Of a stretch of 64,000 nucleotides of DNA, positions 19,086 to 27,664 are shown piece by piece. Position 1 is the first letter of the stretch. Each line of letters starts with the position of its first letter. The stretch comes from Pseudomarimonas salicorniae (GTDB lineage: Bacteria > Pseudomonadota > Gammaproteobacteria > Xanthomonadales > Xanthomonadaceae). The position numbers and the translations under genes were made by a program. The notes beneath the pieces are model-generated. The model was not told where the DNA came from and made no database searches. It worked only from the letters and a program-made list of their open reading frames with translations. The DNA is taken from positions 186,001 to 250,000 of the forward strand of contig NZ_JALNMH010000007.1 in assembly GCF_023156535.1 (NCBI RefSeq), given 5' to 3'.

Positions 19086-20258
19086 TCAGCGCGCTCCACC
19101 GGGCTGGCCGCGGTACAGCGGCAGCAGGGCATCGATCACCGCCGGCAGGGCGGCGCGGGTCAGCAGGTCGGCGCGGGCGTTCGCGCCGAGCACGGCGCGG
19201 GCCTGGTCGGACTGCGCGGCACAGTCTGCAAGGCAGGCGGCAAGACCGTCGACATCGCCTGGCGCACATAGCCAGCCGTTCCGCCCGGGCTCGACGAAGT
19301 CCTCGCTGCCGCTGATCCGCGTCGCGACCACCGGCAGGCCGGCGGCCATGTATTCGAGCAGGGTGTTTGACAGGCCTTCGGTGCGCGAGGCGAGGATGCC
19401 GGCGTCCGCCTCGGCGAGGTGGCGGGGCACGTCCTGGCTGGGCCCGACCCATTCCAGGCTCTGCCCGATGCCGAGCCGTTCCGCCTGGGCGCGCAGGACG
19501 GCCTCCTCGGGCCCACCGCCAACCAGACGCAGGCGCCAGCCGGCCGCGGCCATACCGGCCCGCTGCCAGGCCTCCAGCACGGCATCGAGCGACTTCTCCG
19601 GCACCAGCCGGCCGACGAAAACCACGCGACGGATACCGTCGGTGATCGGGCGCGGGCGCGGCAGGGCCTCGAAGCGCGCGGTCCGGACGCCGTTCGGGGT
19701 CCAGTGGATGCGCACCGGATCGAAGCCCGCGGCGACCAGGTCCTGGCCGATGCGCCGGCTGATGGCCTGGACCGCGCTGGCCCGCCGCAGCAGGACACGG
19801 GCCAGAGCCGGCAGCGGGCCTGCGCCGCGACGCAGGCAGCCCTGTTCGGCCTCCCACCAGCCGGAGAACTTCAGCACCACCGGCTTGCCCAGCAGGTGCC
19901 CGACCAGCGCGGCCACCGCGCCCATGTTGTGGGCGATATGGACATGGATCGCGTCATATCGGCCGCGCCAGCGCCAGAGCAGCAGGGCCAGCCGAAGCTG
20001 CAGCAGCAGGCTGCCGAGCAGCGGGATGCGCGGGTAGCCGATCCGCCACAGCGTGAGCCCTGCGTGCTCGCCGGCTCCCGCCGGGTGGGCGGCATCCAGC
20101 CTGGGCAGCACGACGGTGACCTGGTGGCCGCGCTCGACCAGGCCGCCGGCCAATGTCTCCAGCTGGCGCTCAGCGCCGCCCATCGAAGGGAAGTGCGCCT
20201 CGAGCAGCAGCAGCAGGGACAGCGGCCTCCCGGTCGCGGAAACGTCCTGTTCAGGCAT
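19086..20258 (-). CDS. Glycosyltransferase family 4 (GT-B fold)
   Basis: This cytoplasmic nucleotide-sugar-dependent glycosyltransferase has 390 residues. The N-terminal half begins SLLLLLEAHFPSMGGAERQ, with the acceptor-side GGAE motif; the C-terminal half has VVFVGRLVPEKSLD and the EX7E-type donor motif TEGLSNTLLEYMAAGLPVV. The start is an ATG at 20258. It overlaps the end of the upstream Cys-less asparagine-synthetase gene by 8 bp, and 1 bp separates its stop from the next start, so it is tightly coupled in the operon. The sugar transferred is unknown. Confidence 0.87.
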   Translation of the reverse strand: MPEQDVSATGRPLSLLLLLEAHFPSMGGAERQLETLAGGLVERGHQVTVVLPRLDAAHPAGAGEHAGLTLWRIGYPRIPLLGSLLLQLRLALLLWRWRGRYDAIHVHIAHNMGAVAALVGHLLGKPVVLKFSGWWEAEQGCLRRGAGPLPALARVLLRRASAVQAISRRIGQDLVAAGFDPVRIHWTPNGVRTARFEALPRPRPITDGIRRVVFVGRLVPEKSLDAVLEAWQRAGMAAAGWRLRLVGGGPEEAVLRAQAERLGIGQSLEWVGPSQDVPRHLAEADAGILASRTEGLSNTLLEYMAAGLPVVATRISGSEDFVEPGRNGWLCAPGDVDGLAACLADCAAQSDQARAVLGANARADLLTRAALPAVIDALLPLYRGQPGGAR

Positions 20259-22062
20259 CGAGGTGCCGCCTCATCCACAGCTCGAGAACCGCCATCTGCC
20301 ACAGCTCCGGGGCATGGTCCCAGGCGCCGGCCAGATGGCGTTCGAGCAGCCGCTCGACGAAGGCCGGCTGGAACCAGCCGCGGGCGCGGCTGCGCTCGGA
20401 GAGCAGCAGGTCGGTGAGCATCTCGCGGAAGCCCGGGTTGTCGCGGATCCACACCGCCACCGGCAGGCCGAATCCCTGCTTGCGCTTCTGCAGGATCATC
20501 GGCGGCAGGATGCCGGCCATGGCCTGCTTGAACAGGTAGCGCTTCTCGCCGCCGCGCAGCTTGAAACGCGCCGGCAGCCGACCCGCGTACTCCACCAGGT
20601 CCGGGTCGAGGTAGGGGAAGCGCGCGCCGACCCCGGCGTGACGGCAGGCGCCATCGACCTTGACCAGGTCGTTCTGGGCGATGGCCAGCTCGAGGTCCAG
20701 CGCCATCAGCCGGTGCAGCTCGGCCGAGGCGCTGCACGCAGAGTAGGTCTCGCGCATCCAGCCCAGAGACAGGCCCGGCTGCAGCTGCGCTCGCAGCGCG
20801 TCGCCGAGCAGCGCATCGAAGTGTTCGGAGGCGAAGGCGTCGTCGGTGTAGAAGCGGTCCGGATTGGGCAGGCTGGCGCGGCGGGTAAAGTTGTCGATGC
20901 GGTTGAGGAAGCGTTGGCGGCCGCCGCCCAGGCTGCGCCCGACCCAGCGACCCAGCCCGCGCAGCGGCGCCGGCAGGCGGTACCAGGCCTGCATCAGGCG
21001 GTCCTTGGCGTAGCGCTCGTTGCCGCCGAAGATCTCGTCGCCGCCGTCGCCGGCCAGCAGCACGTTGCGCCCGTCGCGCGCGGCCATCGCCGCGCAGGCC
21101 AGGGTCGGCACAGCCGAGGCATTGCCGAAGGGCTGGTCATAGAGCTCGACCAGGCGCGGCAGCACGGCCAGGGTCTCTGCCTCGTCGATGCTTCCGAAGT
21201 GACCTTCGGCGCCGCAGGCACGGGCTGCCTCGCGGGCGAAGTCCAGCTCGTTGTAGTCGGCCTCGGCGAAACCGATCGAGTAGCTGTGCACCGATGCGCC
21301 GGCGTGCTGCCGGGCGAGGATGCTGGTGATGCTGGAGCTGTCGGTGCCGCCGCTGAGGAAGCAGCCCCAGCTGGCCTCGCTACCCGGACGATAGCGCTGC
21401 ACGGTGGCGACGATGCGCTCGCGCAACTCACCGGCGCGCTGGCCGTCCTCGCCATCGAGGTCCTCGGCATAGGCCGGCCGCCACCAGCGTTCGACGCTCG
21501 GCGCCCCACCACGCCAGCGCAGCACGCCGGCCGGCGGCAGGCGGCGCACCTCGGGCACGATGGTGTGTGGAGCCGGCACGCAGGCGAAGTTCAGATAGTG
21601 GAACAGGGCCTCCGGGTCGGGCCGCCGCTGACACCAGGGCGCGCGCAGCAGGGGCCCTAGGCGGTTGCAGAGCAGCAGCTGGTCCTGCTCGACGGCGTAG
21701 TACATCGGCAGGGTGTTGAAGTGGTCGGTGACCGCCAGCCATTCGCCGCCGTCGCGACGCTGGGCGGCAAAGGCGAAGCGCCCGCGCCAGCGCTGCCAGC
21801 CGCCCCCGTCGAGCACCGCATCGAGTTCCCGCGGATCACCCTCGACGAGGTCGAACAGGCCCACCGCCTGCCAGCGCTCGCCCTGCAGGCAACGCACTCC
21901 GCCCTCGCCCGCCGCCGGCAGGCCGCCGGGGATGGCCGGCCAATCGGGTGCCAGGGCTGCGCAGTCGGGCACCGGCCGGGCGTCCAGCAGGAAGCTCCCG
22001 ACCGCCGCGGCCGGCTGCACGCGCATCGACAGGGTGTCGCGCAGGGCGAGGGTGGCACTCAT
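20251..22062 (-). CDS. Asparagine-synthetase-like protein lacking the catalytic N-terminal Cys
   Basis: This 603-residue homologue of AsnB keeps an intact ATP-dependent synthetase half: the PPi loop FLSGGTDSSSI, AGDGGDEIFGGNERY, KVDGACRHAGVGARFPYLD and QKRKQGFGLPVAVW. It lacks the glutaminase nucleophile. The protein starts MSATLALRDTLSMRV, with no Cys at position 2 and none in the first 30 residues, and the Ntn-like region (about 20-190) is divergent. It should not hydrolyse glutamine. It may use free ammonia or, as in beta-lactam-synthetase and some capsule enzymes, catalyse amide formation with another amine. Beta-lactam synthetase is a known Cys-less precedent. It overlaps both neighbours (8 bp and 4 bp). 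Confidence 0.82.
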   Translation of the reverse strand: MSATLALRDTLSMRVQPAAAVGSFLLDARPVPDCAALAPDWPAIPGGLPAAGEGGVRCLQGERWQAVGLFDLVEGDPRELDAVLDGGGWQRWRGRFAFAAQRRDGGEWLAVTDHFNTLPMYYAVEQDQLLLCNRLGPLLRAPWCQRRPDPEALFHYLNFACVPAPHTIVPEVRRLPPAGVLRWRGGAPSVERWWRPAYAEDLDGEDGQRAGELRERIVATVQRYRPGSEASWGCFLSGGTDSSSITSILARQHAGASVHSYSIGFAEADYNELDFAREAARACGAEGHFGSIDEAETLAVLPRLVELYDQPFGNASAVPTLACAAMAARDGRNVLLAGDGGDEIFGGNERYAKDRLMQAWYRLPAPLRGLGRWVGRSLGGGRQRFLNRIDNFTRRASLPNPDRFYTDDAFASEHFDALLGDALRAQLQPGLSLGWMRETYSACSASAELHRLMALDLELAIAQNDLVKVDGACRHAGVGARFPYLDPDLVEYAGRLPARFKLRGGEKRYLFKQAMAGILPPMILQKRKQGFGLPVAVWIRDNPGFREMLTDLLLSERSRARGWFQPAFVERLLERHLAGAWDHAPELWQMAVLELWMRRHLDA

Positions 22063-23177
22063 GCCGGCGCTCCATCCAGGCAGCGACGGTAGATGGAGAG
22101 GGTGCTCTCGACCATGGCGCCGCTGGCAAAGCGGCGCTCGATGGTCTCCCGGGCACCAGCGCCGAGTCGATGGCGCAGCTCGGCATCGCCGAGCATCCGA
22201 TCGAGCGCCGCGGCCAGTGCGGCTTCATCCTCGTTCGGCACCAGCAGGCCGGATTCGTTGTCGGTGATCAGCTCGGGACTGCCGCCGACCGCGGTGGCGA
22301 CCACCGGCAGGCCATGCGACATCGCCTCGAGGATCGAGTTGGACATGCCCTCGTCGCGCGAGGAGGAGGCCAGCAGGTCGGCCGCCTGCATCAGCACCGC
22401 GGCGTCCTTGCGCTCGCCGAGGAAACGCACCCAGGGGCGCAGGGCCAGCTCGTCGCAGAGCCCCTCGAGGAACCCGCGCTCCGGGCCGTCACCGGCGATC
22501 CACAGCCAGGGCCGCCGGGCTTCGGGCAGCCGGGCGAGCGCGCGCAGCAGCAAGCCGATGTTCTTGAAGCCGACCAGACGGCCCACGTAGGCGACCAGGG
22601 GCTGCCCGGCCGGCAGGTCGAGCGCCTCGCGCGCGGCGGCACGGCGCGCGGCATCGATCGGCTCAGGGAGGTCGACCGCGTTGGGCACCACGTCGATCCG
22701 CTCGCGCGGCACCGCCGAGCGCTGGGCGACCAGATCGGCGCCGGCAGCGCTGTTGGAGATGATCCCGGCCGATCCCGCGGCGATCCAGCGCTTTGCGCGG
22801 AAGGTCCAGGCCGGATCATCGAGACCGAGGCCACGGATCGAGCTGACCAGGCGCGTGCCGGGCACGCCGTAGAGCGCCAGGCGCACCCAGACCTCGGCGG
22901 TGATCGAGAAGGCATGCACCAGGTCGAAGCGGCCGCGCCGCAGGAATCGCCACAGCGCGGCGAGAAAGCGCGGATCCAGCGCGCTGCGCTTGTCGATGCG
23001 CTTTACCGGAATGCCGGCCTCGACCACGGCATCAAGCAGGAAGGAGGGCTTGCGGAAGTACAGCAGGCTGACATCGACGCCGCGACTCTTCAGCCCGAGC
23101 AGCAGGCGGACGATCTGCCGCTGGCTGCCGCCGACCTCCATCTCGTCGCTGACCACCAGGATCCTCTTGCCGCTCAT
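22059..23177 (-). CDS. Glycosyltransferase family 4 (GT-B fold)
   Basis: This 372-residue GT-B glycosyltransferase begins KRILVVSDEMEVGGSQRQIV, with the acceptor-side glycine-rich loop and a variant GGSQ in place of GGAE. The donor-side elements are VAYVGRLVGFKNIGLLL and DEGMSNSILEAMSHGLPVV (EX7E motif). The start and stop each overlap a neighbour by 4 bp, so it is fully embedded in the operon. It resembles the sugar-transferase (stp) family of XrtA loci. The substrate sugar cannot be assigned. Confidence 0.87.
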   Translation of the reverse strand: MSGKRILVVSDEMEVGGSQRQIVRLLLGLKSRGVDVSLLYFRKPSFLLDAVVEAGIPVKRIDKRSALDPRFLAALWRFLRRGRFDLVHAFSITAEVWVRLALYGVPGTRLVSSIRGLGLDDPAWTFRAKRWIAAGSAGIISNSAAGADLVAQRSAVPRERIDVVPNAVDLPEPIDAARRAAAREALDLPAGQPLVAYVGRLVGFKNIGLLLRALARLPEARRPWLWIAGDGPERGFLEGLCDELALRPWVRFLGERKDAAVLMQAADLLASSSRDEGMSNSILEAMSHGLPVVATAVGGSPELITDNESGLLVPNEDEAALAAALDRMLGDAELRHRLGAGARETIERRFASGAMVESTLSIYRRCLDGAPA

Positions 23178-24403
23178 GCATGCTCCTGCGCCAGCACGGC
23201 GCGAAAATGATCCAGCAGGCGCCCGGCCTCGATGCCGGCGTCGAACTCGCGCTCGATGCGCCGCCGCGCGGCCTCGCCCAGCCGGCGACGCAGCGCCGGA
23301 TCGCCAAGCAGGCGGGCGATCGCCTCGGCGAGGGCGCCGGCATTGTCCGGCGGAACGAGCAGGCCGTCGACCTCGTGCGTGATCAGCTCGGGCAGGCCGG
23401 ATACCGTGGTGCCGATCACTGCCGCGCCACTGGCCATGGCCTCCATCAGGGCCACCGGAATGCCGTCCTGGTTGCCTTCGGGAGTGAGCACGCTGGGCAT
23501 CACGAAGATCGCCACCCGCGAAAGCATTTCCCGCACGCGCTCCTGGGGCTGCGCACCGGGCATGGCCAGCGAAGTATCGAGACCCGCCTCGCGGCGCTGG
23601 GCCTCCAGCGCCGCGCGCTGCGGGCCCTCACCGATCAGTTCGCATTCGAACGCAATGCCCTGCTCGCGCAGGCGGCGCAGTGCCTCGATAAGCACCGGGA
23701 AGCCCTTGATCGGGTCCAGCCGCCCCACCGTGCCGAGGGCTTGTGGTGCGCGGTCGTCGAGACGCAGCGGCAGCTCGGACAGATCCACGCCGCAGTGGAC
23801 CACCTCCAGCGGCGCGGCGTTCTCGTCCCGCCAGCGTGCGAGATGGCGGACGTTGAATCGGGAGATGGTCACCGCCAACCGCGCCGAGGCGAGCTTGCGC
23901 GCCAGCAGCTGATCCTCGACGAAGATGTCGTGGGCGTGGGCGGTGAAGGAAAACGGCCGCAGCATCAATCGACCCAGCATCCAGGCCGCGGTCGAGGGAT
24001 AGGTCGCCCAGTGCGCATGGATCCACTGCGGGTCGAAGCGCCGCACCTCGGGCAGCAGGGCGAGCGTGCGCCACAGGCCGACCAGGGATTTGGCCAGCGG
24101 CAGCGGCTGCCGCCACATGCCGCGGACCAGATGGGCGAGCACGGCCAGCGTGCCCAGGGGATGGCGCAGCACGCTACCAAGCGCCGGCAGCGCCTCGCGC
24201 AGCCAGCCACGAGGACCGATCACCCGCGGCATCAGCGCCGCCGCCCGCGCCTGGACGAAGGCCTCCGAGGGCGGACGCAGGGACAGGATGCGCACCTCGA
24301 CGCCGCGTGCGATCAGCTGCTCGATCTCGCGGACGATGAAGGTCTCGGACCAGCATGGAAACAGCGAGACCACGTAGAGCACGCGCTGCGGCGCCGGAAT
24401 CAT
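23174..24403 (-). CDS. Glycosyltransferase family 4, colanic-acid/stp2-like
   Basis: This GT-B glycosyltransferase has about 409 residues. The start is the ATG at 24403 (MIPAPQRVLYVVSLFPCWSETFIVREI), chosen because it overlaps the upstream stop as ATGA; the frame upstream reads as antisense-like Pro/Arg-rich sequence. PCWSETFIVREIEQL is typical of the WcaL/AmsK group that extends lipid-linked oligosaccharides. The donor motif is GNQDGIPVALMEAMASGAAVI. It is translationally coupled on both sides. It is the third GT4 enzyme of the operon, which suggests a repeat unit of at least four sugars when the GT2 and the initiating transferase are added. Confidence 0.86.
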   Translation of the reverse strand: MIPAPQRVLYVVSLFPCWSETFIVREIEQLIARGVEVRILSLRPPSEAFVQARAAALMPRVIGPRGWLREALPALGSVLRHPLGTLAVLAHLVRGMWRQPLPLAKSLVGLWRTLALLPEVRRFDPQWIHAHWATYPSTAAWMLGRLMLRPFSFTAHAHDIFVEDQLLARKLASARLAVTISRFNVRHLARWRDENAAPLEVVHCGVDLSELPLRLDDRAPQALGTVGRLDPIKGFPVLIEALRRLREQGIAFECELIGEGPQRAALEAQRREAGLDTSLAMPGAQPQERVREMLSRVAIFVMPSVLTPEGNQDGIPVALMEAMASGAAVIGTTVSGLPELITHEVDGLLVPPDNAGALAEAIARLLGDPALRRRLGEAARRRIEREFDAGIEAGRLLDHFRAVLAQEHA

Positions 24404-25563
24404 GGCCGCTCCCCCGCGGCGCCGAGGGGGGTGGTCTGCCACAGGTGCGAGCGGCTGCCTCGCAGGTGGTCCCACAGGCCGAGTACGGCGTAAAGGTTCA
24501 GCTCCCATACCGCGGCGGCGAGGCGAAGCGGCAACAGGCGACGCAGCGCCGGCATCGTGAGGGCCGCCAGGCCGGCGAGGTGCCCGGCCAGCTGGCAGGC
24601 CAGCAGGGCCAGCCAGGCCGGCTCACCGTCCAGCGCCAGCAGCGAATTGCCGACCAGGGCGCCGAGCAGGAAGAACGGGATCAGCAGGCGCAGCACCTTG
24701 TGGCAGAGAAAGCGCCACCACAGGGGATGCGCGAAGGGCAGCAGCAGGGCCGGCCAGCGCGCCAGCAGCTGCCAGTTGCCGGCGAGGGTGCGCCGCTTGC
24801 GCGCGGCCTCGACCCCGGCGCTGGGCGCGGGCAGGTCCCAGGCAATGGCGGCATCGACAAGACCGATCCGGCCGCCGCGCTCGGCGACCTTCAGCGGAAC
24901 GTAGAGGTCGTCGAGCACCAGGCCGGCAGGGATTTCCGGCAGGTCGCTGCGGCGCAGCGCGTAGAGCGCACCGCTGACCCCGACCACCGAGCCACTGAGC
25001 GCCTCGTTGCGGCGCAGCCAGGATTCGAATCGCCAGTAGACGCCGACCGAGGCCGAGCCGCTGGGCCCGGGGCGAAAGCGGAGGCTGCCCCCGGCCACCG
25101 CCAGTTCTCCGCCGCCCAGCGCGTCGCACAGGGCCTGCACCGCGCCCGGCTCCAGGCGCTGGCGCAGGTCGCAGAACACCAGCACGTCGCCCGAAGCCAG
25201 CTGCAGCGCCTCGGCCAGGGCGGCGCTTTTGCCCCCGCGCGACTCGATCACCCTGACCCGCAGCCGCTCACCTGCCCGCCGACGCAGGATGGCTGCGGTG
25301 CCGTCGCTTGAGCCGTCGGACACGACCACCAGTTCCATCAGCTCGGCCGGATAGTCGTGTTGCAGGAGGTGATCGAGCTTGGACTCGAGTTCGGAGTCGC
25401 CATTGTGCACGGCCATCAGCACGCTGACCCGTGGCTGCCAGGCGCGGGTGGCCCAGGGTCGCGGCCAGTGCGCCGCACGCAGCGCAATCCCCAGCGGGTA
25501 CAGGAAAAAGGTCAGCGCGAGCAGGGCGACACTGGACAGCAGCAGCCACAGGGCAGCGCTCAT
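24400..25563 (-). CDS. Membrane-anchored glycosyltransferase family 2
   Basis: This 387-residue processive-type GT2 has an N-terminal membrane segment, the GT-A catalytic domain (about 45-270) and three or four C-terminal transmembrane helices. Motifs are VSVLMAVHNGDSELESKL, VVSDGSSDGT (nucleotide Asp), VLVFCDLRQRL in place of the usual D-x-D, GLVLDDLYVPL (acidic acceptor motif) and KRRTLAGNWQLL, a variant of the QxxRW product-binding motif. The family includes N-acetylglucosamine and cellulose/hyaluronan-like synthases. With flanking deacetylase genes a hexosamine substrate is possible. It is overlapped by 4 bp on both sides. Confidence 0.85.
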   Translation of the reverse strand: MSAALWLLLSSVALLALTFFLYPLGIALRAAHWPRPWATRAWQPRVSVLMAVHNGDSELESKLDHLLQHDYPAELMELVVVSDGSSDGTAAILRRRAGERLRVRVIESRGGKSAALAEALQLASGDVLVFCDLRQRLEPGAVQALCDALGGGELAVAGGSLRFRPGPSGSASVGVYWRFESWLRRNEALSGSVVGVSGALYALRRSDLPEIPAGLVLDDLYVPLKVAERGGRIGLVDAAIAWDLPAPSAGVEAARKRRTLAGNWQLLARWPALLLPFAHPLWWRFLCHKVLRLLIPFFLLGALVGNSLLALDGEPAWLALLACQLAGHLAGLAALTMPALRRLLPLRLAAAVWELNLYAVLGLWDHLRGSRSHLWQTTPLGAAGERP

Positions 25564-26339
25564 CCGCCCGCCCCGCCAAGCAGGGCACTGCGCAGGCGCT
25601 CATAGCCACGGTCGCCCAGCAGGCGCTTGGCTCCGGCGAGCAGGCCGTAGCGAAGGCGCTGCCGGCGCAGCGCGGACTGACCCTGCAGCGCCCAGCGGCA
25701 GAGCTGCTCGGGCGCGTGCCCGGCCAGCACCGCGACGCGCGGTGCGATGCCCCGGACCTGGCCGCGCTGCAGGGTGCCCGGCGCCGAGCCGAGCACCGCC
25801 GCGTAGCCGCAACTGCGGGCGAGGCGATCCAGGCCGGGCGGGCAACGCCCACCCGGCGGCGCCAGCAGGCTGACCGGGCGGCCAAGCGCATCCTCGATGG
25901 CCAGTCTGGAGCGCCTGAGGTCCTCGACGAGGGCTTCGGGGGAAAGATGGGTGAAGTAGCGATGATCCATGCCATGCGACTGGATACTCATCCCGGCATC
26001 GGCCATCTCGCGCAGTTGCGCCCAGCTGCAGAAGCCTCGGGTTCCGACGCGCGCCGGGTTGACGAAGAAATCGGCGCGCAACCGGCGCTCGGCGAGCAGC
26101 GGGAAGGCCGCCTGGTGATTGCTGAGATCGCCGTCGTCGAAGGTCAGCCACACGCCCTCGGCTTCGCCGGCCGCCAGGCCATCGCGGGCCGAACCAACGT
26201 GACGGCCGGTGGCGGCGAGCGCATCGAGGTGTTCGGCGAAGCGGGCGGCTGACACCGTGTAGTGCGGGTCGGCGCCGTGCGGGCCGCCGTCTCCGGCATC
26301 CACGGCGTGGTACATCAGCACGAGCACTTCGCCCGCCAC
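25560..26339 (-). CDS. Polysaccharide deacetylase (CE4/NodB), XrtA-locus type
   Basis: This compact 259-residue CE4 deacetylase starts at a GTG (26339). Motifs are VWLTFDDGDLSNHQ (catalytic and metal Asp), QSHGMDHRYFTHL (His pair) and LAPPGGRCPPGLD (third motif with Arg and Pro). No signal peptide is seen, so it probably acts in the cytoplasm on lipid-linked or nucleotide sugars, or is exported by an unknown route. It lies between the outer-membrane barrel gene (11-bp gap) and the GT2 gene (4-bp overlap). Families of this type occur regularly in exosortase-A polysaccharide loci. It could generate free amines on the polymer that the amide-forming enzymes then modify, which is an inference. Confidence 0.86.
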   Translation of the reverse strand: MAGEVLVLMYHAVDAGDGGPHGADPHYTVSAARFAEHLDALAATGRHVGSARDGLAAGEAEGVWLTFDDGDLSNHQAAFPLLAERRLRADFFVNPARVGTRGFCSWAQLREMADAGMSIQSHGMDHRYFTHLSPEALVEDLRRSRLAIEDALGRPVSLLAPPGGRCPPGLDRLARSCGYAAVLGSAPGTLQRGQVRGIAPRVAVLAGHAPEQLCRWALQGQSALRRQRLRYGLLAGAKRLLGDRGYERLRSALLGGAGG

Positions 26340-26350
26340 GTCGCCCCCCG

Positions 26351-27661
26351 TCAGCGCCGCAGGCTCAGGGTGAGCAGGGCGCGGTCATCGTCGAAACGCT
26401 GGGTGGGGTCGGTGCTGTCCCGCTCGCTGCGGCTGAGCTCAAGTCCGATCGCCAGACGGCGGGTGCGCTGCCACGTCCAGGTCAGGCCATAACGGAGGTC
26501 CTGGTCGTCACGCGTCGAGCTCAGGAAGCCGCGGTCTTCGCGAGCCGCAAAGGCGCCGAGACGGTGTCGCGCACGCACCTGGCGGGCGAGGGCCACGGAC
26601 AGGCCTTCGAGATCCTGGTCGAGGGACTCGCTGCTTTCATAGCGCTGCTCGCGCAGGTAGCCGACCAGGGCGAAATTCCAGGTATCGCCGCCGTGGGTGA
26701 GGGCGAGTGAGCCGCCCTGTTCGATGAACACCTCCGAGCTGACAACGGTAGTGCGCAGATCGGCCGCGGCAATCGGCTGCTCGAACTGCTCCGGCGTGGG
26801 CGCGGCGTCGAGCACATCCTGGGCGGCATCGGACACCTGACGTTGCAGGCGCGCATCCAGCCGCGTGCGCGGACGCAGTTCGAATCCGGCGCGGGCGCGG
26901 AGAAGCGGCTCGTCGATGCGCCTCGCGGGTCGATCGACACGCGCATCGAAGCGCAGCCCGGTCCAGCCGGCGTCCAGCGACCAATCTCCGCCCTCGAGCC
27001 GCCGGTCATAGCGGACGAACAGGTTCTGCCGGCGATAGTCGGGCGTGGCGCCGGTCGCCAGGTCGAAATCGACATCGCCTGCCTCGGCATGCGCGGACAG
27101 GGTGCTGAGCGGATCGAGCTCGAAAAGGGCCCGCGCGGCGAGACTGCTGCGGGTGGCATCGAATTCGCGGTTGCGCTCGGCATCGCTGCCGCCGGTCCGC
27201 AGCTCGACCGCTAGCCGCGCACGCGGCGTCGGCCGCAGGGTCAGGGTCGGGCCGGCAGTCCAGACATGCACCCGCTGGCGATTGTCCGGCGACTCGGCAA
27301 GGAAGCTGTTGACCGGCTGGTCGCTGAGCGAGTCCTCGAAGGCGAAGCCGAGGCGCTGATCGAGTATCTTCCAGTTGCCGCGCAGGCCCACCCGGGCCAG
27401 GGTCTCGTCCTCGAAGCCGCTGCGATCGTAGAAGCGCTTCTCAAGGTCGCCCGCGGCGCGCAGGGAGAGCCGGTCGCCCTCCTCGAGGAGGGCCAGCGAG
27501 AGCCGCGGACTGGTCACCAGGTCATCCACCGGCTCGGCCCGACGGGCGAGGTTGCTGGCATGCTCGATGCGCAGGTCGACGCGATAATCGAGCGTCCAGG
27601 CGCGGGCGCCGGGCGCGGCCAGCAGGGCGCCGATGAGGAGGGCGAGCGGCAGTCGGGCCAT
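26351..27661 (-). CDS. Outer-membrane beta-barrel protein of XrtA-type EPS loci
   Basis: This 436-residue protein has a signal peptide cut after GARA (about residue 21). The rest alternates short amphipathic strands with Arg/Asp-rich turns, such as RLSLALLEEGDRLSLRAAG, LRTTVVSSEVFIEQGGSLAL and LRYGLTWTWQRTRRLAIGLEL, ending in LLTLSLRR. This is the pattern of a large outer-membrane barrel of the TIGR03016-like family associated with PEP-CTERM/exosortase loci. The final residue is Arg rather than the usual Phe or Trp, so assembly by the BAM machinery may rely on another strand. It probably helps secretion or anchoring of the polymer. It sits 3 bp after the upstream BY-kinase-like gene, in tight register. 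Confidence 0.75.
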   Translation of the reverse strand: MARLPLALLIGALLAAPGARAWTLDYRVDLRIEHASNLARRAEPVDDLVTSPRLSLALLEEGDRLSLRAAGDLEKRFYDRSGFEDETLARVGLRGNWKILDQRLGFAFEDSLSDQPVNSFLAESPDNRQRVHVWTAGPTLTLRPTPRARLAVELRTGGSDAERNREFDATRSSLAARALFELDPLSTLSAHAEAGDVDFDLATGATPDYRRQNLFVRYDRRLEGGDWSLDAGWTGLRFDARVDRPARRIDEPLLRARAGFELRPRTRLDARLQRQVSDAAQDVLDAAPTPEQFEQPIAAADLRTTVVSSEVFIEQGGSLALTHGGDTWNFALVGYLREQRYESSESLDQDLEGLSVALARQVRARHRLGAFAAREDRGFLSSTRDDQDLRYGLTWTWQRTRRLAIGLELSRSERDSTDPTQRFDDDRALLTLSLRR

Positions 27662-27664
27662 GGC

